A stretch of 64,000 nucleotides of DNA from Arthrobacter sp. NicSoilB4 (GCF_019977335.1 NZ_AP024653.1:3534001-3598000), one strand, 5' to 3'. Numbered from the stretch's first letter, positions 40,231 to 48,129 are shown. The notes: generated by a model not told the origin, from the letters alone. Numbers and translations: made by a program.

Positions 40231-40435
40231 GCCCGTATTTGCGGAGTAATGGCCCCTTCTGAACCGCAAATCCTTGGCGCGGGCGAAGCGGGAGTTCGGT
40301 CCGGGCAGCCCTACGGCAGCCAGACCATCCGGCCCGGCGCGTCCTGTTCCACGGGCACGTCCCGCGGGCTTACGGTCCCGGCTGTGAGACGGTTGGTAAG
40401 TAACGTGACCATCCGATCGTGGGAGAAAAATCAGC

Positions 40436-41629
40436 ATGCGCAGTCCGGACAAGACAACCCCCTGGGGCGACAGCCTGGGCCGCGCCAGCATCAGGACCGC
40501 GCAAGTGCTCCTGCTGCTGGTCCTGACCGTCGTGGTGGTCTACGCCCTGATCCAGGTCCGGCTCGTGGTGATCCCGGCCCTGCTGGCGCTGATCCTCGCC
40601 GCCGCGATCGCGCCGTTCGTGCACTGGCTGCGCCGCCGCGGCTGGCCCAGCACGGCCGCCACCACCGTGTCCTTCGTGCTGCTGCTCCTCGCGTTCGGGG
40701 CCGTGATCACCGGCATCGTCCTGGCCGTCATGAGCCAGGCGGATGAACTGGGCAGCAAGGCCACGGAGGGCTTCGACCGGGTCTACGACTTCATCCGCAC
40801 GGGCCCCTTCCCGATCGATGACCAGCAGATCCAGCAGGCACGCGACGCCGCCATCGACTTCGCCACCAGCAGCACCGTCGGCGCGGGGGCGATCTCCGGG
40901 CTCAGCGCGGCCGGCAACTTCATCACCGGCGCCCTGCTTATGGCTGTGATCCTGTTCTTCTTCCTGAAGGACGGCGAGAGCATCTGGGCGTTCGTGCTGC
41001 GGGCGTTCAAAGGCGAGAAGCTGGTCAAGGCGCGCCGCGCCGGGGAACGGAGCCTCAACGTCCTCGGCGGCTATGTGCGCGGAACGTCCATCGTGGCCTT
41101 CGTGGACGCGTTCTTCATCGGCCTGGCGCTCGTGATCATGGGCGTGCCGCTCGCGCTGCCGCTCGCCGCGCTGACCTTCATCGGCGCCTTCATTCCGCTG
41201 ATCGGCGCCACCCTGGCCGGCATTCTCGCGGCGCTCGTCGCGCTGGTAGCCAACGGTCCGCTCGCGGCGCTGATCGTCATCATTGTTGTGATCGTGGTCA
41301 ACCAGCTGGAGGGCAATTTCCTTCAGCCCGTCGTGATGGGCCAGGCGCTCAACGTCCACGCCCTCGTCATCCTGCTGGCCCTCACCGCCGGCACCATCCT
41401 TGCCGGCATCATCGGAGCGATCCTCGCCGTTCCCCTTGTGGCTGTGGGCTGGGCCGCGATCAAGGCGTGGAACTCGGCAGACGCCATCACTCCCCAGGCC
41501 ATCGCCGAGGCCGAGCATGAGACCCGGCTGAACGAAAAGGGCCAGGGCGTGCGCTCCAAGCCGCGCCAGGCCCGGACGCCGCAGGAAGACCAGTCCGACA
41601 CCGCGGGCGTGGACGCCAGCCAGGGCTGA
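40436..41629 (+). CDS. AI-2E family permease
   Basis: A 397-residue membrane protein of the AI-2E exporter/permease family. It has about eight helices, with paired N-terminal hydrophobic segments (VLLLLVLTVVVVYALIQV, ALLALILAAAIAPFV), a central soluble loop (about 105-150) and the diagnostic C-terminal block FIPLIGATLAGI ... VNQLEGNFLQPVVMGQALN. The tail after residue 350 is polar and disordered. Members include sodium/proton antiporter-like and small-molecule exporters, so the name does not prove quorum-signal transport. The ATG has GGGAG upstream. It is divergent from the mod operon. Confidence 0.9.
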   Translation: MRSPDKTTPWGDSLGRASIRTAQVLLLLVLTVVVVYALIQVRLVVIPALLALILAAAIAPFVHWLRRRGWPSTAATTVSFVLLLLAFGAVITGIVLAVMSQADELGSKATEGFDRVYDFIRTGPFPIDDQQIQQARDAAIDFATSSTVGAGAISGLSAAGNFITGALLMAVILFFFLKDGESIWAFVLRAFKGEKLVKARRAGERSLNVLGGYVRGTSIVAFVDAFFIGLALVIMGVPLALPLAALTFIGAFIPLIGATLAGILAALVALVANGPLAALIVIIVVIVVNQLEGNFLQPVVMGQALNVHALVILLALTAGTILAGIIGAILAVPLVAVGWAAIKAWNSADAITPQAIAEAEHETRLNEKGQGVRSKPRQARTPQEDQSDTAGVDASQG

Positions 41630-41642
41630 CCCGCCGGCTGTC

Positions 41643-41648
41643 TAGACT
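41643..41648 (+). promoter_or_regulatory. -10 box (TAGACT) of leaderless DUF4031-HD gene
   Basis: TAGACT ends six bases before the ATG at 41655. It lies in the 25-base gap after the permease stop, so the gene has its own promoter. Confidence 0.55.
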
Positions 41649-41654
41649 TCCAGT

Positions 41655-42524
41655 ATGGCCATCTACCTGGACCCCCCACTCTGGCCGGCGCACGGAACGC
41701 ACTTCTCGCACCTGATCTCGGACACGTCGCTGACGGAACTGCACGCCTTCGCAGCGGCCGCCGGCATCCCGGAACGGGCGTTCGACGGCGACCACTACGA
41801 TGTCGCCGAAACCCGCTACAGCGCGCTGGTGGCCGCCGGGGCCGTCCCGGTGGAGGGCCGCGTCCTGGTCCGCAAACTGATCGCCAGCGGCCTGCGGATC
41901 CCGGCCCGGCGGCGCAGCGCCTCCCTCAAGCTTCCCCTGCTGACCCGCTGGAACGCCGTTCTGCCGGGACACGACTCCCTCTTCCTGGACCTCCTGGACC
42001 GCTGGGGCGAGGAGCACCGGAAGTACCACGGCCGCACGCACCTGCTCGCCGTCCTGGAGGCCCTGGACCTCCTCACCGAACCGGCCGATCCGCCGCGCAC
42101 CGTGCTACTCGCCGCCTGGTTCCACGACGCCGTCTACCGCGGGATCGGGGGCCAGGACGAGGAGGAGTCGGCCCGGCTCGCCGAGGACCGGCTGGTCCAC
42201 GCGGGCCTCCCCGCGGCCGACGTGGACGAGGTGGCCCGCCTGGTGCGGATGACGGCCGACCACGAGCCGGAGACCGGCGACGGCGCCGCCGCCCTGCTCA
42301 GCGACGCCGACCTCTCCGTGCTGGGCGGAACCCCGGACGCCTACGCCCGGTATCTGGCCGCCGTCCGGCAGGACTTTGCGCACATCGGTGACGACGACTT
42401 CGCCGCCGGACGCGCCGCCGTCGTCCGCCGGCTCCTGCAGCTGGAGCCGCTCTTCCACACCCAGCGGGGCAGGGAACTGTGGCTGGAGGCGGCGCGGCGG
42501 AACCTGCGGGCCGAGCTCGGGTAG
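41655..42524 (+). CDS. DUF4031-HD domain fusion protein
   Basis: A 289-residue protein of two parts. Residues 1-75 are a DUF4031 domain (MAIYLDPPLWPAHGTHFSHL, DHYDV, RYSALVAAGA). Residues about 105-285 are an HD-type metal-dependent phosphohydrolase domain, with WGEEHRKYHGRTHLLAVLE and the metal pair H156-D157 in AAWFHDAVY, plus MTADHEPE. The HD part resembles predicted nucleotide hydrolases found alone in other bacteria. The fusion suggests a small-molecule or nucleotide function, otherwise unknown. It is leaderless by the TAGACT spacing. Confidence 0.82.
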   Translation: MAIYLDPPLWPAHGTHFSHLISDTSLTELHAFAAAAGIPERAFDGDHYDVAETRYSALVAAGAVPVEGRVLVRKLIASGLRIPARRRSASLKLPLLTRWNAVLPGHDSLFLDLLDRWGEEHRKYHGRTHLLAVLEALDLLTEPADPPRTVLLAAWFHDAVYRGIGGQDEEESARLAEDRLVHAGLPAADVDEVARLVRMTADHEPETGDGAAALLSDADLSVLGGTPDAYARYLAAVRQDFAHIGDDDFAAGRAAVVRRLLQLEPLFHTQRGRELWLEAARRNLRAELG

Positions 42525-42564
42525 GCGGGCCGCCCGTCCCCTAGCCAAACAGGTACTAGATTGC

Positions 42565-42570
42565 TAGCAT
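42565..42570 (+). promoter_or_regulatory. -10 box (TAGCAT) of the RHH-VOC pair
   Basis: TAGCAT ends seven bases before the ATG at 42578 in a locally AT-richer stretch. Confidence 0.45.
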
Positions 42571-42577
42571 TCTAGCC

Positions 42578-42730
42578 ATGGTCGAGAAAACGCAGTTCAA
42601 CGTGTACCTGCCGGCGCCGCTGGTGAAGCAGGTCAAACATGCCGCCATCGAAGAGGGCCTGTCCCTGTCGGCCTATGTGGAACAAGCACTGACGCAAGTC
42701 CTCAACAGCAAGGAAGGCACGGGAAAATGA
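42578..42730 (+). CDS. 50-residue ribbon-helix-helix protein
   Basis: A short gene in front of the VOC gene. The product has the RHH/CopG pattern: strand KTQFNVYLPAPL, helix VKQVKHAAIEEG, turn LSLSAYV and second helix EQALTQVLNSK. These are small dimeric DNA-binding proteins. The stop overlaps the next ATG (ATGA), so both proteins are made together. It may repress its own operon. RHH proteins are also common antitoxins, but the partner is a VOC-fold protein, not a known toxin. Confidence 0.75.
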   Translation: MVEKTQFNVYLPAPLVKQVKHAAIEEGLSLSAYVEQALTQVLNSKEGTGK

Positions 42731-43125
42731 GAATCACGCCGATCCGCTACGTGCGGGATATCGAGACGTCCAACCGCTTCTACGCCATGCTCGGCCTCAC
42801 GGAACAGGCCGCTGCGACCAGCGGGACCTGGGCGGAATTGCGCGGCGACGGCGGCGGGCTGGGGCTCCATATCGCCGCCGCCCCCAGCACCCACCTCGAC
42901 GCCGGCGCGGTGTCGCTGCAGTTCACCAGTGACGAGAAGCTGGAGCCCTTGGCCGGGCGCCTCGCCTCGGCAGGCTTCGCGCCGTCCGCGATTATTGACG
43001 AAACCTTCGGCCGGTTCTTCACCGTCACGGATCCCGACGGGTACGTCCTTCAGGTCAATGAAGCCGACGAGGAACTGCAGAGCATCAGCTACGAGACGCG
43101 TGAATCCGCGGCCCTGAAGCCGTAG
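42727..43125 (+). CDS. Single VOC-domain protein coupled to RHH protein
   Basis: A 132-residue glyoxalase/bleomycin-resistance-fold protein: ITPIRYVRDIETSNRFYAML at the start and FFTVTDPDGYVLQVNEADEE near the end. LHIAAAPSTHLDAGAVSLQF supplies the middle strands. A metal-binding His (GLHIAA) and Glu (VNEADEE) are present, so an enzymatic or drug-binding role is possible. Its start overlaps the stop of the RHH gene by four bases. Ligand and function are unknown; co-translation suggests the RHH protein regulates it. Confidence 0.82.
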   Translation: MRITPIRYVRDIETSNRFYAMLGLTEQAAATSGTWAELRGDGGGLGLHIAAAPSTHLDAGAVSLQFTSDEKLEPLAGRLASAGFAPSAIIDETFGRFFTVTDPDGYVLQVNEADEELQSISYETRESAALKP

Positions 43126-43133
43126 CCGGAACT

Positions 43134-43198
43134 GCAACGCGGGGTCACTTAGCGCCCATAAATCCCCTCGGGATGGGCTCTAAGTGACCCCGCGTTGC
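43134..43198. repeat. 24-bp-arm palindrome (family B) between convergent genes
   Basis: The left arm 43134-43157 (GCAACGCGGGGTCACTTAG followed by CGCCC) pairs with 43175-43198 with one mismatch; the loop is 17 bases. It is the only copy in the window. It lies after the VOC gene and before the convergent SRPBCC stop and may terminate both messages. Confidence 0.75.
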
Positions 43199-43207
43199 TT
43201 TGGCTGG

Positions 43208-43720
43208 TCAGGGGCTGCGGCGGAGGTGTTCGGCGAGGCGGTCGAAGGACTCGCGCCAGCCGACGCCGTGGGCGTCGCGGCTGTCGATCGTTTCGAAGGG
43301 GCCCTGGATAAACGTCATCCGGGTGCCGCCGTCGAGCTCGTCCAGTTGGAAGGTCACCTCGGTCTCAAAGCCGCGGGTCCCGTCCGGCTTGTCCCAGGCA
43401 TGGGTGAACACCAGGAGATTGGGTGGCTCGATGTCCGTGTGGACGCCGCTCCACCAGAGCTCGTCTCCCGTGCTGTCCTGGACCATGCAGGCCCGGTAAA
43501 GGCCGCCGACCTCCGGATCCGCGTCGATGCTCTCGCGCGGAGTGTGGAAGCCCCGCGGTCCCCACCACGCCGGTGCCTGCTCCGGGTCGGTCAATGCGGA
43601 CCACACCCGGGCAATGGGGGCCTGGAATTCGCGGGTAATGACCAGCATGAGGTCTTCGGTCGAAGTGGGGGGCTCACCCTGGCCGGCCGTTGCCGGACCA
43701 GCGGTGACATGCTCGGACAT
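43208..43720 (-). CDS. SRPBCC/AHSA1-like domain protein
   Basis: A 170-residue START-like hydrophobic-ligand-binding protein. LMLVITREFQAPIARVWSAL begins the fold, TDPEQAPAWWGPRGF follows, and FETEVTFQLDELDGGTRMTF and GWRESFDRLAEHLRR close it. These are standard AHSA1-family landmarks. The function of single AHSA1 proteins is usually unknown; they often sit beside ArsR regulators, which is not the case here. GGAGG precedes the ATG. It is transcribed alone. Confidence 0.88.
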   Translation of the reverse strand: MSEHVTAGPATAGQGEPPTSTEDLMLVITREFQAPIARVWSALTDPEQAPAWWGPRGFHTPRESIDADPEVGGLYRACMVQDSTGDELWWSGVHTDIEPPNLLVFTHAWDKPDGTRGFETEVTFQLDELDGGTRMTFIQGPFETIDSRDAHGVGWRESFDRLAEHLRRSP

Positions 43721-43742
43721 TGCGGTCCTCCTCTGATGGTGG

Positions 43743-44156
43743 CTAGCGGTAGGCCTTGCTGTAGGTCGTCACGAAGGGCCTGTCAGTCGGGACGATCTGT
43801 TTGCCCAGGGGCATAAGCGAGACCGGAATGAGCTTGAGGTTGGCGATGGCCAGCGGGATGCCGACAATGGTGATGGCCATGGCAAAAGCGGTCACCACGT
43901 GGGCGATCGCGATCCAAATGCCGGCGACAAGCAACCAGATGACGTTCCCGAGCAGGGAGAACAGCCCGGTTCCGCCCGGCCTGTCCACTACCGTGCGGCC
44001 GAACGGCCAGAGCGCATAGTTGGCGATGCGGAACGATGCGAGCCCCCACGGGATGGTGACGATCAGCAGGCAGCAGATGACCCCGGCTGCGAAGTATCCG
44101 AGCGCGAGCCACAGCCCGCCAAAGAGCAGCCAGATGATGTTAAGCAATGTCTTCAT
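43743..44156 (-). CDS. YccF-domain inner membrane protein
   Basis: A 137-residue protein containing two copies of the YccF unit: LLNIIWLLFGGLWLALGYF and LLGNVIWLLVAGIWIAIAHV. Each is followed by a second helix and the IPWGLASFRIANYALWPFGR / VGIPLAIANLKLIPVSLMPL element. It is predicted to have four transmembrane helices. The family is widespread but uncharacterised. GGAG precedes the ATG. It lies 22 bases upstream of the SRPBCC gene on the same strand and may share its message. Confidence 0.88.
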   Translation of the reverse strand: MKTLLNIIWLLFGGLWLALGYFAAGVICCLLIVTIPWGLASFRIANYALWPFGRTVVDRPGGTGLFSLLGNVIWLLVAGIWIAIAHVVTAFAMAITIVGIPLAIANLKLIPVSLMPLGKQIVPTDRPFVTTYSKAYR

Positions 44157-44276
44157 GGCTCCATTGTCCTCCGCCGGAGGCCGATCCCGCCTAGGGGTTC
44201 ACCCTGAACAATTCCTGAATTGCCCCCGGTGACGCGGGCCGCGGGTGAGGAGCTTTGCGAACGCACGAAAGGGCAC

Positions 44277-44282
44277 AATACT
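44277..44282 (+). promoter_or_regulatory. -10 box (AATACT) of leaderless small gene
   Basis: AATACT ends six bases before the ATG at 44289. Confidence 0.4.
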
Positions 44283-44288
44283 TGGAGC

Positions 44289-44447
44289 ATGCCTGCACTC
44301 CTGAAGTTTGCCCTGATCGTTGCGCTCGTCCTGCTGGTGGTCGGGATTGTTGTGGAGGCCGTGCAGTTCCTGCTCTATGTGGGCCTCCTGGTCCTGGCGG
44401 GTGCCGGCATCCTGTTCTTCCTGCGCCGCTCGCGCATCTCCCGCTGA
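44289..44447 (+). CDS. 52-residue membrane protein
   Basis: Nearly the whole product is two hydrophobic stretches (LLKFALIVALVLLVVGIVVE and FLLYVGLLVLAGAGILFFL) ending in basic RRSRISR. The ATG at 44289 is preferred over the open frame beginning at 44220 because the hydrophobic protein starts there and an AATACT box lies six bases upstream. The glutamate between helices is unusual. Similar short hypothetical proteins are common in actinobacteria. No function is known. Confidence 0.6.
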   Translation: MPALLKFALIVALVLLVVGIVVEAVQFLLYVGLLVLAGAGILFFLRRSRISR

Positions 44448-44468
44448 CGCCGCAGCCGGGATACGGAG

Positions 44469-44864
44469 ATGAACAACCTCGGGGACCTGCTCGGCCCCAT
44501 CCTCGAAGTCATGACGTGGGTGGGCTTCGTCCTGGGCCTGCCGCTGCTGGTGTCGGGCTGGATCGCCCGGCGGCGGCATTGCGAGTGGACCGGGACCACG
44601 GGCAAGGTGATCAGCGCCGGCGGATTCACGGGTTACAGCTGGACGGACCACCACGACGCCGACCACCGGTCCCTGCTGCCGGCGGCAGAGTCGCATGACC
44701 TGGTGGTCGGGTCCGACGTCGACCTCTTCTACGATGTGTGCCACCCGTCCCGCTGGGGGCTCACCCCGCCGAAGCAGGACAATGCCGCCTGGACCCTGGG
44801 CTGGATCCTCACCGGCGTGGGCATCGTTTCCACGGTGGGCGGCTTCGTCCTGCTGCTCTTCTAG
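44469..44864 (+). CDS. Two-helix membrane protein with DUF3592-like middle
   Basis: A 131-residue protein: an N-terminal helix (VMTWVGFVLGLPLLVSGWIA), an extracytoplasmic or cytoplasmic region with CEWTGTTGKVISAGGFTGYS and VGSDVDLFYDVCHPSRWGLT, then a C-terminal helix (LGWILTGVGIVSTVGGFVLL). The arrangement helix - beta domain - helix and the DLFYDVCHPSR element resemble DUF3592 proteins. It follows the 52-residue gene by 21 bases and may be co-transcribed with it. The function is unknown. Confidence 0.65.
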   Translation: MNNLGDLLGPILEVMTWVGFVLGLPLLVSGWIARRRHCEWTGTTGKVISAGGFTGYSWTDHHDADHRSLLPAAESHDLVVGSDVDLFYDVCHPSRWGLTPPKQDNAAWTLGWILTGVGIVSTVGGFVLLLF

Positions 44865-44879
44865 ACCTGCAGGCCGTTT

Positions 44880-45425
44880 CTAGGCCTGCTTCACCATGGC
44901 GGCCTCGACATTGATCTTGACCTTGTCGCTGACCAGCAGCCCGCCCGCTTCGAGGGCAGCATTCCAGGTCAGGCCGAAAGCCTTGCGGCTGATGTCCGCC
45001 TCCGCGCTGAACCCCGCACGGGTGGCGCCGAACGGGTCAACAGCGACGCCGGTGAACTCGACCTCCAGCTCGATGGGCTTGGTGACGTCGCGGATGGTCA
45101 GGTCGCCGGTCAGCACGTAGTCCTCGCCGTCGCCCCGGATCCCCGTGGCGCGGAATGTCATCTCCGGATACTTCTCGACGTCGAAGAAGTCTTCGCCGCG
45201 GACGTGGGCGTCGCGGTTGGCATCGCCGGAATCAAAGCTGGCGGTCTTGATGCTCGCATGGAGGCTGGCATCCGCCAGGGAGTCCCGCACCCTGGCCTCG
45301 GCAGTCGCCTCATTGAAGCGGCCGCGGACTTTGCTGATGCCAGCGTGCCGGACGCTGAAACCCACTTCGCTGTGGGACATGTCCAGCGTCCAGACGCCGG
45401 GGGTCAAACCTTGGGGCAGAGTCAC
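44880..45425 (-). CDS. YceI-family isoprenoid-binding-like protein
   Basis: A 181-residue lipocalin-like barrel. It opens with GVWTLDMSHSEVGFSVRHAG, and VRGRFNEATAEARV, SFDSGDANRDAHVRGEDFFD and KYPEMTFRATGI are all standard YceI blocks. Members bind polyisoprenoids or other lipids. No signal peptide is seen, so this one is cytosolic, unlike the periplasmic enterobacterial protein. The start is GTG at 45425, preceded by GGAGA; the frame open to 45503 lacks a site. Confidence 0.92.
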   Translation of the reverse strand: MTLPQGLTPGVWTLDMSHSEVGFSVRHAGISKVRGRFNEATAEARVRDSLADASLHASIKTASFDSGDANRDAHVRGEDFFDVEKYPEMTFRATGIRGDGEDYVLTGDLTIRDVTKPIELEVEFTGVAVDPFGATRAGFSAEADISRKAFGLTWNAALEAGGLLVSDKVKINVEAAMVKQA

Positions 45426-45543
45426 AACGGTCTCCTTCACACAATTGGCGGGCCGGGCCCGCCGGGTCATCGGGGTACTCCCCCAAGGAGCCATGCTAGC
45501 CACGGCGCCGCGGCCCGGCTAGCCCTGCGCTGTCCCCGGGACG

Positions 45544-46581
45544 CTACAACCGGGGCTTCGGCGCCCAGCCGATCGCCGGGGCGATGTGCCGGACCACTGT
45601 GCCCAGCAGCTTGGCGTTGAAGTCCACGCCGAGCTGGTTGGGGACCGTGAGCAGCAGGGTGTCGGCGTCCCGCACGGCCGCGTCGGCGGCCAGCTCCTCG
45701 GCGATGGCGTCCGGCTCGCCGACGTAGCTCCGGCCGAACCGGGCCACCAGCCCGTCAATCACGCCGACCTGGTCGAGTTTTTCCCGCAGGGCGCTGAGGC
45801 CGAAGAACCTCCGGTCCTCGTCGTCGACGATCGGCAGAACGCTGCGGCTCACCGATACGCGCGGCTCGTGGGAATGGCCGGCGTCGGCCCAGGCCCGGCG
45901 GAACATGCCGATCTGCTCGGCCTGGAGCTGGTCGAACGGCACACCGGTGTCCTCGGTGAGCAGCGTGGAGCTCATCAGGTTCATGCCCTGTTCCGCGGTC
46001 CAGACGGCGGTGGCGCGCGAGCCGGCGCCCCACCAGATCCGCTCGCCGAGGCCCGCGGAGTGCGGCTGCACGGGCAGCAGCCCGGACCCGCCGCCGGCGT
46101 AGCGCGGCTCGGCCTCCGCCATCCCGGCCCCGGAGATCGCGCGGCGGAACATCGCGGTGTGCCTCCTGGCCATGTCCGCCGCGGTTTCGCCGTCGGCGGG
46201 CACGTGGCCGAAGGCGGCGGCGCCGTCGCGGGCGGGTTCGGGTGAGCCGCGGCTGATCCCCAGCTGCAGCCGCCCGCCGCTGATCAGATCCGTCGCGGCG
46301 GCCTCCTCGGCCATGTACAGCGGGTTTTCGTAGCGCATGTCGATTACGCCGGTTCCCATTTCGATCCGGCTGGTCCGGGCGGCGACGGCGGCCAGCAGCG
46401 GGAACGGGGAGGCCTGCTGCCGGGCGAAGTGGTGCACGCGGAAGAACGCGCCGTCCACGCCCAGTTCCTCGGCGGCGACGGCCAGTTCAATGCCCTGCAG
46501 CAGGGCGTCGCGGGCGGTCCGGGTGCGGGATCCCTCGCCGGGCCCCCAATGCCCGAAGGACAGGAATCCGATGCGCTTCAT
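45544..46581 (-). CDS. LLM-class flavin-dependent oxidoreductase
   Basis: A 345-residue luciferase-like monooxygenase. KRIGFLSFGHW starts the TIM barrel; GVDGAFFRVHHFARQQASPF, TGVIDMRYENPLYMAEEAAA, LQLGISRGSPE and the late YVGEPDAIAEELA are typical of F420/FMN-dependent LLM proteins. The substrate is unknown. No Shine-Dalgarno sequence is clear in front of the ATG, and a GC-rich tandem repeat lies 67 bases upstream, between this gene and trpF on the same strand. Confidence 0.9.
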   Translation of the reverse strand: MKRIGFLSFGHWGPGEGSRTRTARDALLQGIELAVAAEELGVDGAFFRVHHFARQQASPFPLLAAVAARTSRIEMGTGVIDMRYENPLYMAEEAAATDLISGGRLQLGISRGSPEPARDGAAAFGHVPADGETAADMARRHTAMFRRAISGAGMAEAEPRYAGGGSGLLPVQPHSAGLGERIWWGAGSRATAVWTAEQGMNLMSSTLLTEDTGVPFDQLQAEQIGMFRRAWADAGHSHEPRVSVSRSVLPIVDDEDRRFFGLSALREKLDQVGVIDGLVARFGRSYVGEPDAIAEELAADAAVRDADTLLLTVPNQLGVDFNAKLLGTVVRHIAPAIGWAPKPRL

Positions 46582-46647
46582 GTCAGGGGCAACAAGGAAG
46601 GGTCCGGCGGCATTCCTGCCGCCGGTTTCGAGCGGCCCCCAGTTCGG

Positions 46648-46751
46648 GGCCGCAGTTCAGGGCCGCAGTTCAGGGCCGCAGTTCAGGGCCGCAGTTCAGG
46701 GCCGCAGTTCAGGGCCGCAGTTCAGGGCCGCGGTTCAGGGCCGCGGTTCAG
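46648..46751. repeat. 13-bp tandem repeat, eight copies
   Basis: The unit GGCCGCAGTTCAG is repeated about eight times without gaps (46648-46751), with a degenerate copy further left at about 46638. The last two copies read GCGG instead of GCAG. The array overlaps the trpF stop codon (46748-46750) and fills most of the gap to the LLM gene. Thirteen is not a multiple of three, so it is non-coding. Confidence 0.9.
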
Positions 46752-47359
46752 CTTGTCGCGGCCAGGGACTTGGCCGCCGCCAAGAAGGCCCGGATTTTGG
46801 CCAGGTCCTTCACCCCGCGGGAGGACTCGACACCGGAGGAGACGTCCACGCCCCAGGCGCCTGCCTGCGAGGCGGCCCCGGCGACGTTCGCGGGATCGAG
46901 CCCGCCGGCCAGAAGCCAGTTCCGTCCTGCCAGCCCTTTGTCGCGGACCGAGGCGTAGTCCCAGGCCTCGCCGGAACCCGGGACGGCGGCGTCGATCAGG
47001 AGCAGGTCCTCGCCCCAGTCGGCGAACGCGTCCGGCGCGGCGGACATGGTGACGGCCCTGATGAGCTTGCACCCGGCGTCATGCACCGTGCGCACGTCTT
47101 CGGGCGTGCGGTCCCCGTGAAGCTGGACCCAGTCCAGTCCGGCCTCGCGGGCCCGGACGACGGCGTCCGCCGCGGCTTCGTGCCGGAAGACGCCGACGGC
47201 GGGGAGTCCGGCCGGGACGTGGGCCAGGAGTTCCCGTGCCTGCGCCGGCGTCACTTCGCGGGGGCTGCCGGTCAGGACGAAGCCGACAGCGTCCGCCCCG
47301 GCCCCTGCCGCGGCCTGGACCGACTCGGGGGTGCTGAGCCCGCATACCTTGACGAACAT
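46748..47359 (-). CDS. trpF: Phosphoribosylanthranilate isomerase
   Basis: A 203-residue TIM-barrel enzyme of tryptophan synthesis (PRA to CdRP). VKVCGLSTPESVQAAAGAGA holds the catalytic Cys (residue 6). GADAVGFVLTGSPREVTPAQ, LDWVQLHGDRTPE, LLIDAAVPG (catalytic Asp region), LLAGGLDPANV (phosphate loop) and GVDVSSGVESSRGVKD are all canonical. GAAGGAG precedes the ATG. No other trp gene is nearby; an isolated trpF is known in actinobacteria, where PriA can cover this step. Its stop codon is embedded in the last copy of a 13-bp tandem repeat. Confidence 0.95.
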   Translation of the reverse strand: MFVKVCGLSTPESVQAAAGAGADAVGFVLTGSPREVTPAQARELLAHVPAGLPAVGVFRHEAAADAVVRAREAGLDWVQLHGDRTPEDVRTVHDAGCKLIRAVTMSAAPDAFADWGEDLLLIDAAVPGSGEAWDYASVRDKGLAGRNWLLAGGLDPANVAGAASQAGAWGVDVSSGVESSRGVKDLAKIRAFLAAAKSLAATS

Positions 47360-47502
47360 CCGGCTCCTTCTAAAGTGGTTCCTGCCTCCGACGTTAGCAA
47401 GGTCCAGGGCACGCCGGCGCGCCGGGCACCCACATGACGGGCGCCGCGATGACGTTCCCGCCCGCCGCCGCGGCGTCGGGAATCCGCCGGGAGCGCGGCG
47501 GA

Positions 47503-47508
47503 TAGGGT
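47503..47508 (+). promoter_or_regulatory. -10 box (TAGGGT) of leaderless hutD-like gene
   Basis: TAGGGT ends six bases before the ATG at 47515. Confidence 0.45.
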
Positions 47509-47514
47509 GGTGGG

Positions 47515-48129
47515 ATGGAGATCATCCGCTTTGCCGAGCTGAAAGCCCAACCCTGGCGCAACGGCGGCGGGGTGACCCGCGAAGTGGCCAGCCATACGGC
47601 GTCGACGTCTTCCGCAGAAAGCCCGGGGCCCAACGGCGGCTGGGACTGGCGGGTGAGCATCGCCGACGTCTCCAAGGCAGGCGACTTCTCGGCGTTCCCC
47701 GGCATGGACCGCGTCCTCACCGTGGTGGAGGGCGAACTGCTGCTGCTGAGCGTCGACGGCGCGGAGCACCCGCTGGAGAAGTACCGCCCGTACCGGTTCT
47801 CCGGCGACGCCGCGACGTCCGGGGCGCTGCCGACGGGCGACATCCGCGACCTGAACGTCATCACCCGCACCGGCGCCTTCAAGGGCTACACCTCCATCGT
47901 CGAGCTCTCCAAGAAGCGGGCGCATCCGGTGTTCGAGGGCCAGCTGGGAATCCTGCTGCAAGGCCAGGCCGCGGTCACGCCCGGCGCGGCCGCCGCCGGA
48001 CCGGCCGCAGCCACCGAGCCCACAACGCTCGCCCGCTATGACGCCGTCGTCGGATCCGACACCGACACCCCGGAGATCCTGGGCCGCGGGTTCCTGGCCG
48101 TTGTGTCGATCGACCGCGTCGAGGATTAG
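47515..48129 (+). CDS. HutD-family cupin protein
   Basis: A 204-residue bicupin of the HutD family. The opening IIRFAELKAQPWRNGGGVTR is the family hallmark, followed by WDWRVSIADVSKAGDFSAFP, MDRVLTVVEGELLLLSVDG and a second cupin half with DIRDLNVITRTGAFKGYTSI. In proteobacteria HutD is a small accessory of histidine (urocanate) degradation. No hut gene is nearby, so the role here is unclear. Its stop overlaps the convergent ABC permease stop by four bases. Confidence 0.88.
   Translation: MEIIRFAELKAQPWRNGGGVTREVASHTASTSSAESPGPNGGWDWRVSIADVSKAGDFSAFPGMDRVLTVVEGELLLLSVDGAEHPLEKYRPYRFSGDAATSGALPTGDIRDLNVITRTGAFKGYTSIVELSKKRAHPVFEGQLGILLQGQAAVTPGAAAAGPAAATEPTTLARYDAVVGSDTDTPEILGRGFLAVVSIDRVED

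Noticed and set aside
40436..41629. Quorum-sensing (AI-2) exporter role for the AI-2E permease
   Set aside because: The family name is misleading; no luxS or signal genes are nearby and members include ion antiporters.
46648..46751. Possible CRISPR array
   Set aside because: The units are 13 bases with no spacers, so this is a simple tandem repeat.
47515..48129. Histidine-utilisation operon indicated by HutD
   Set aside because: No hutU, hutH, hutI or hutG genes are present; the gene is alone.
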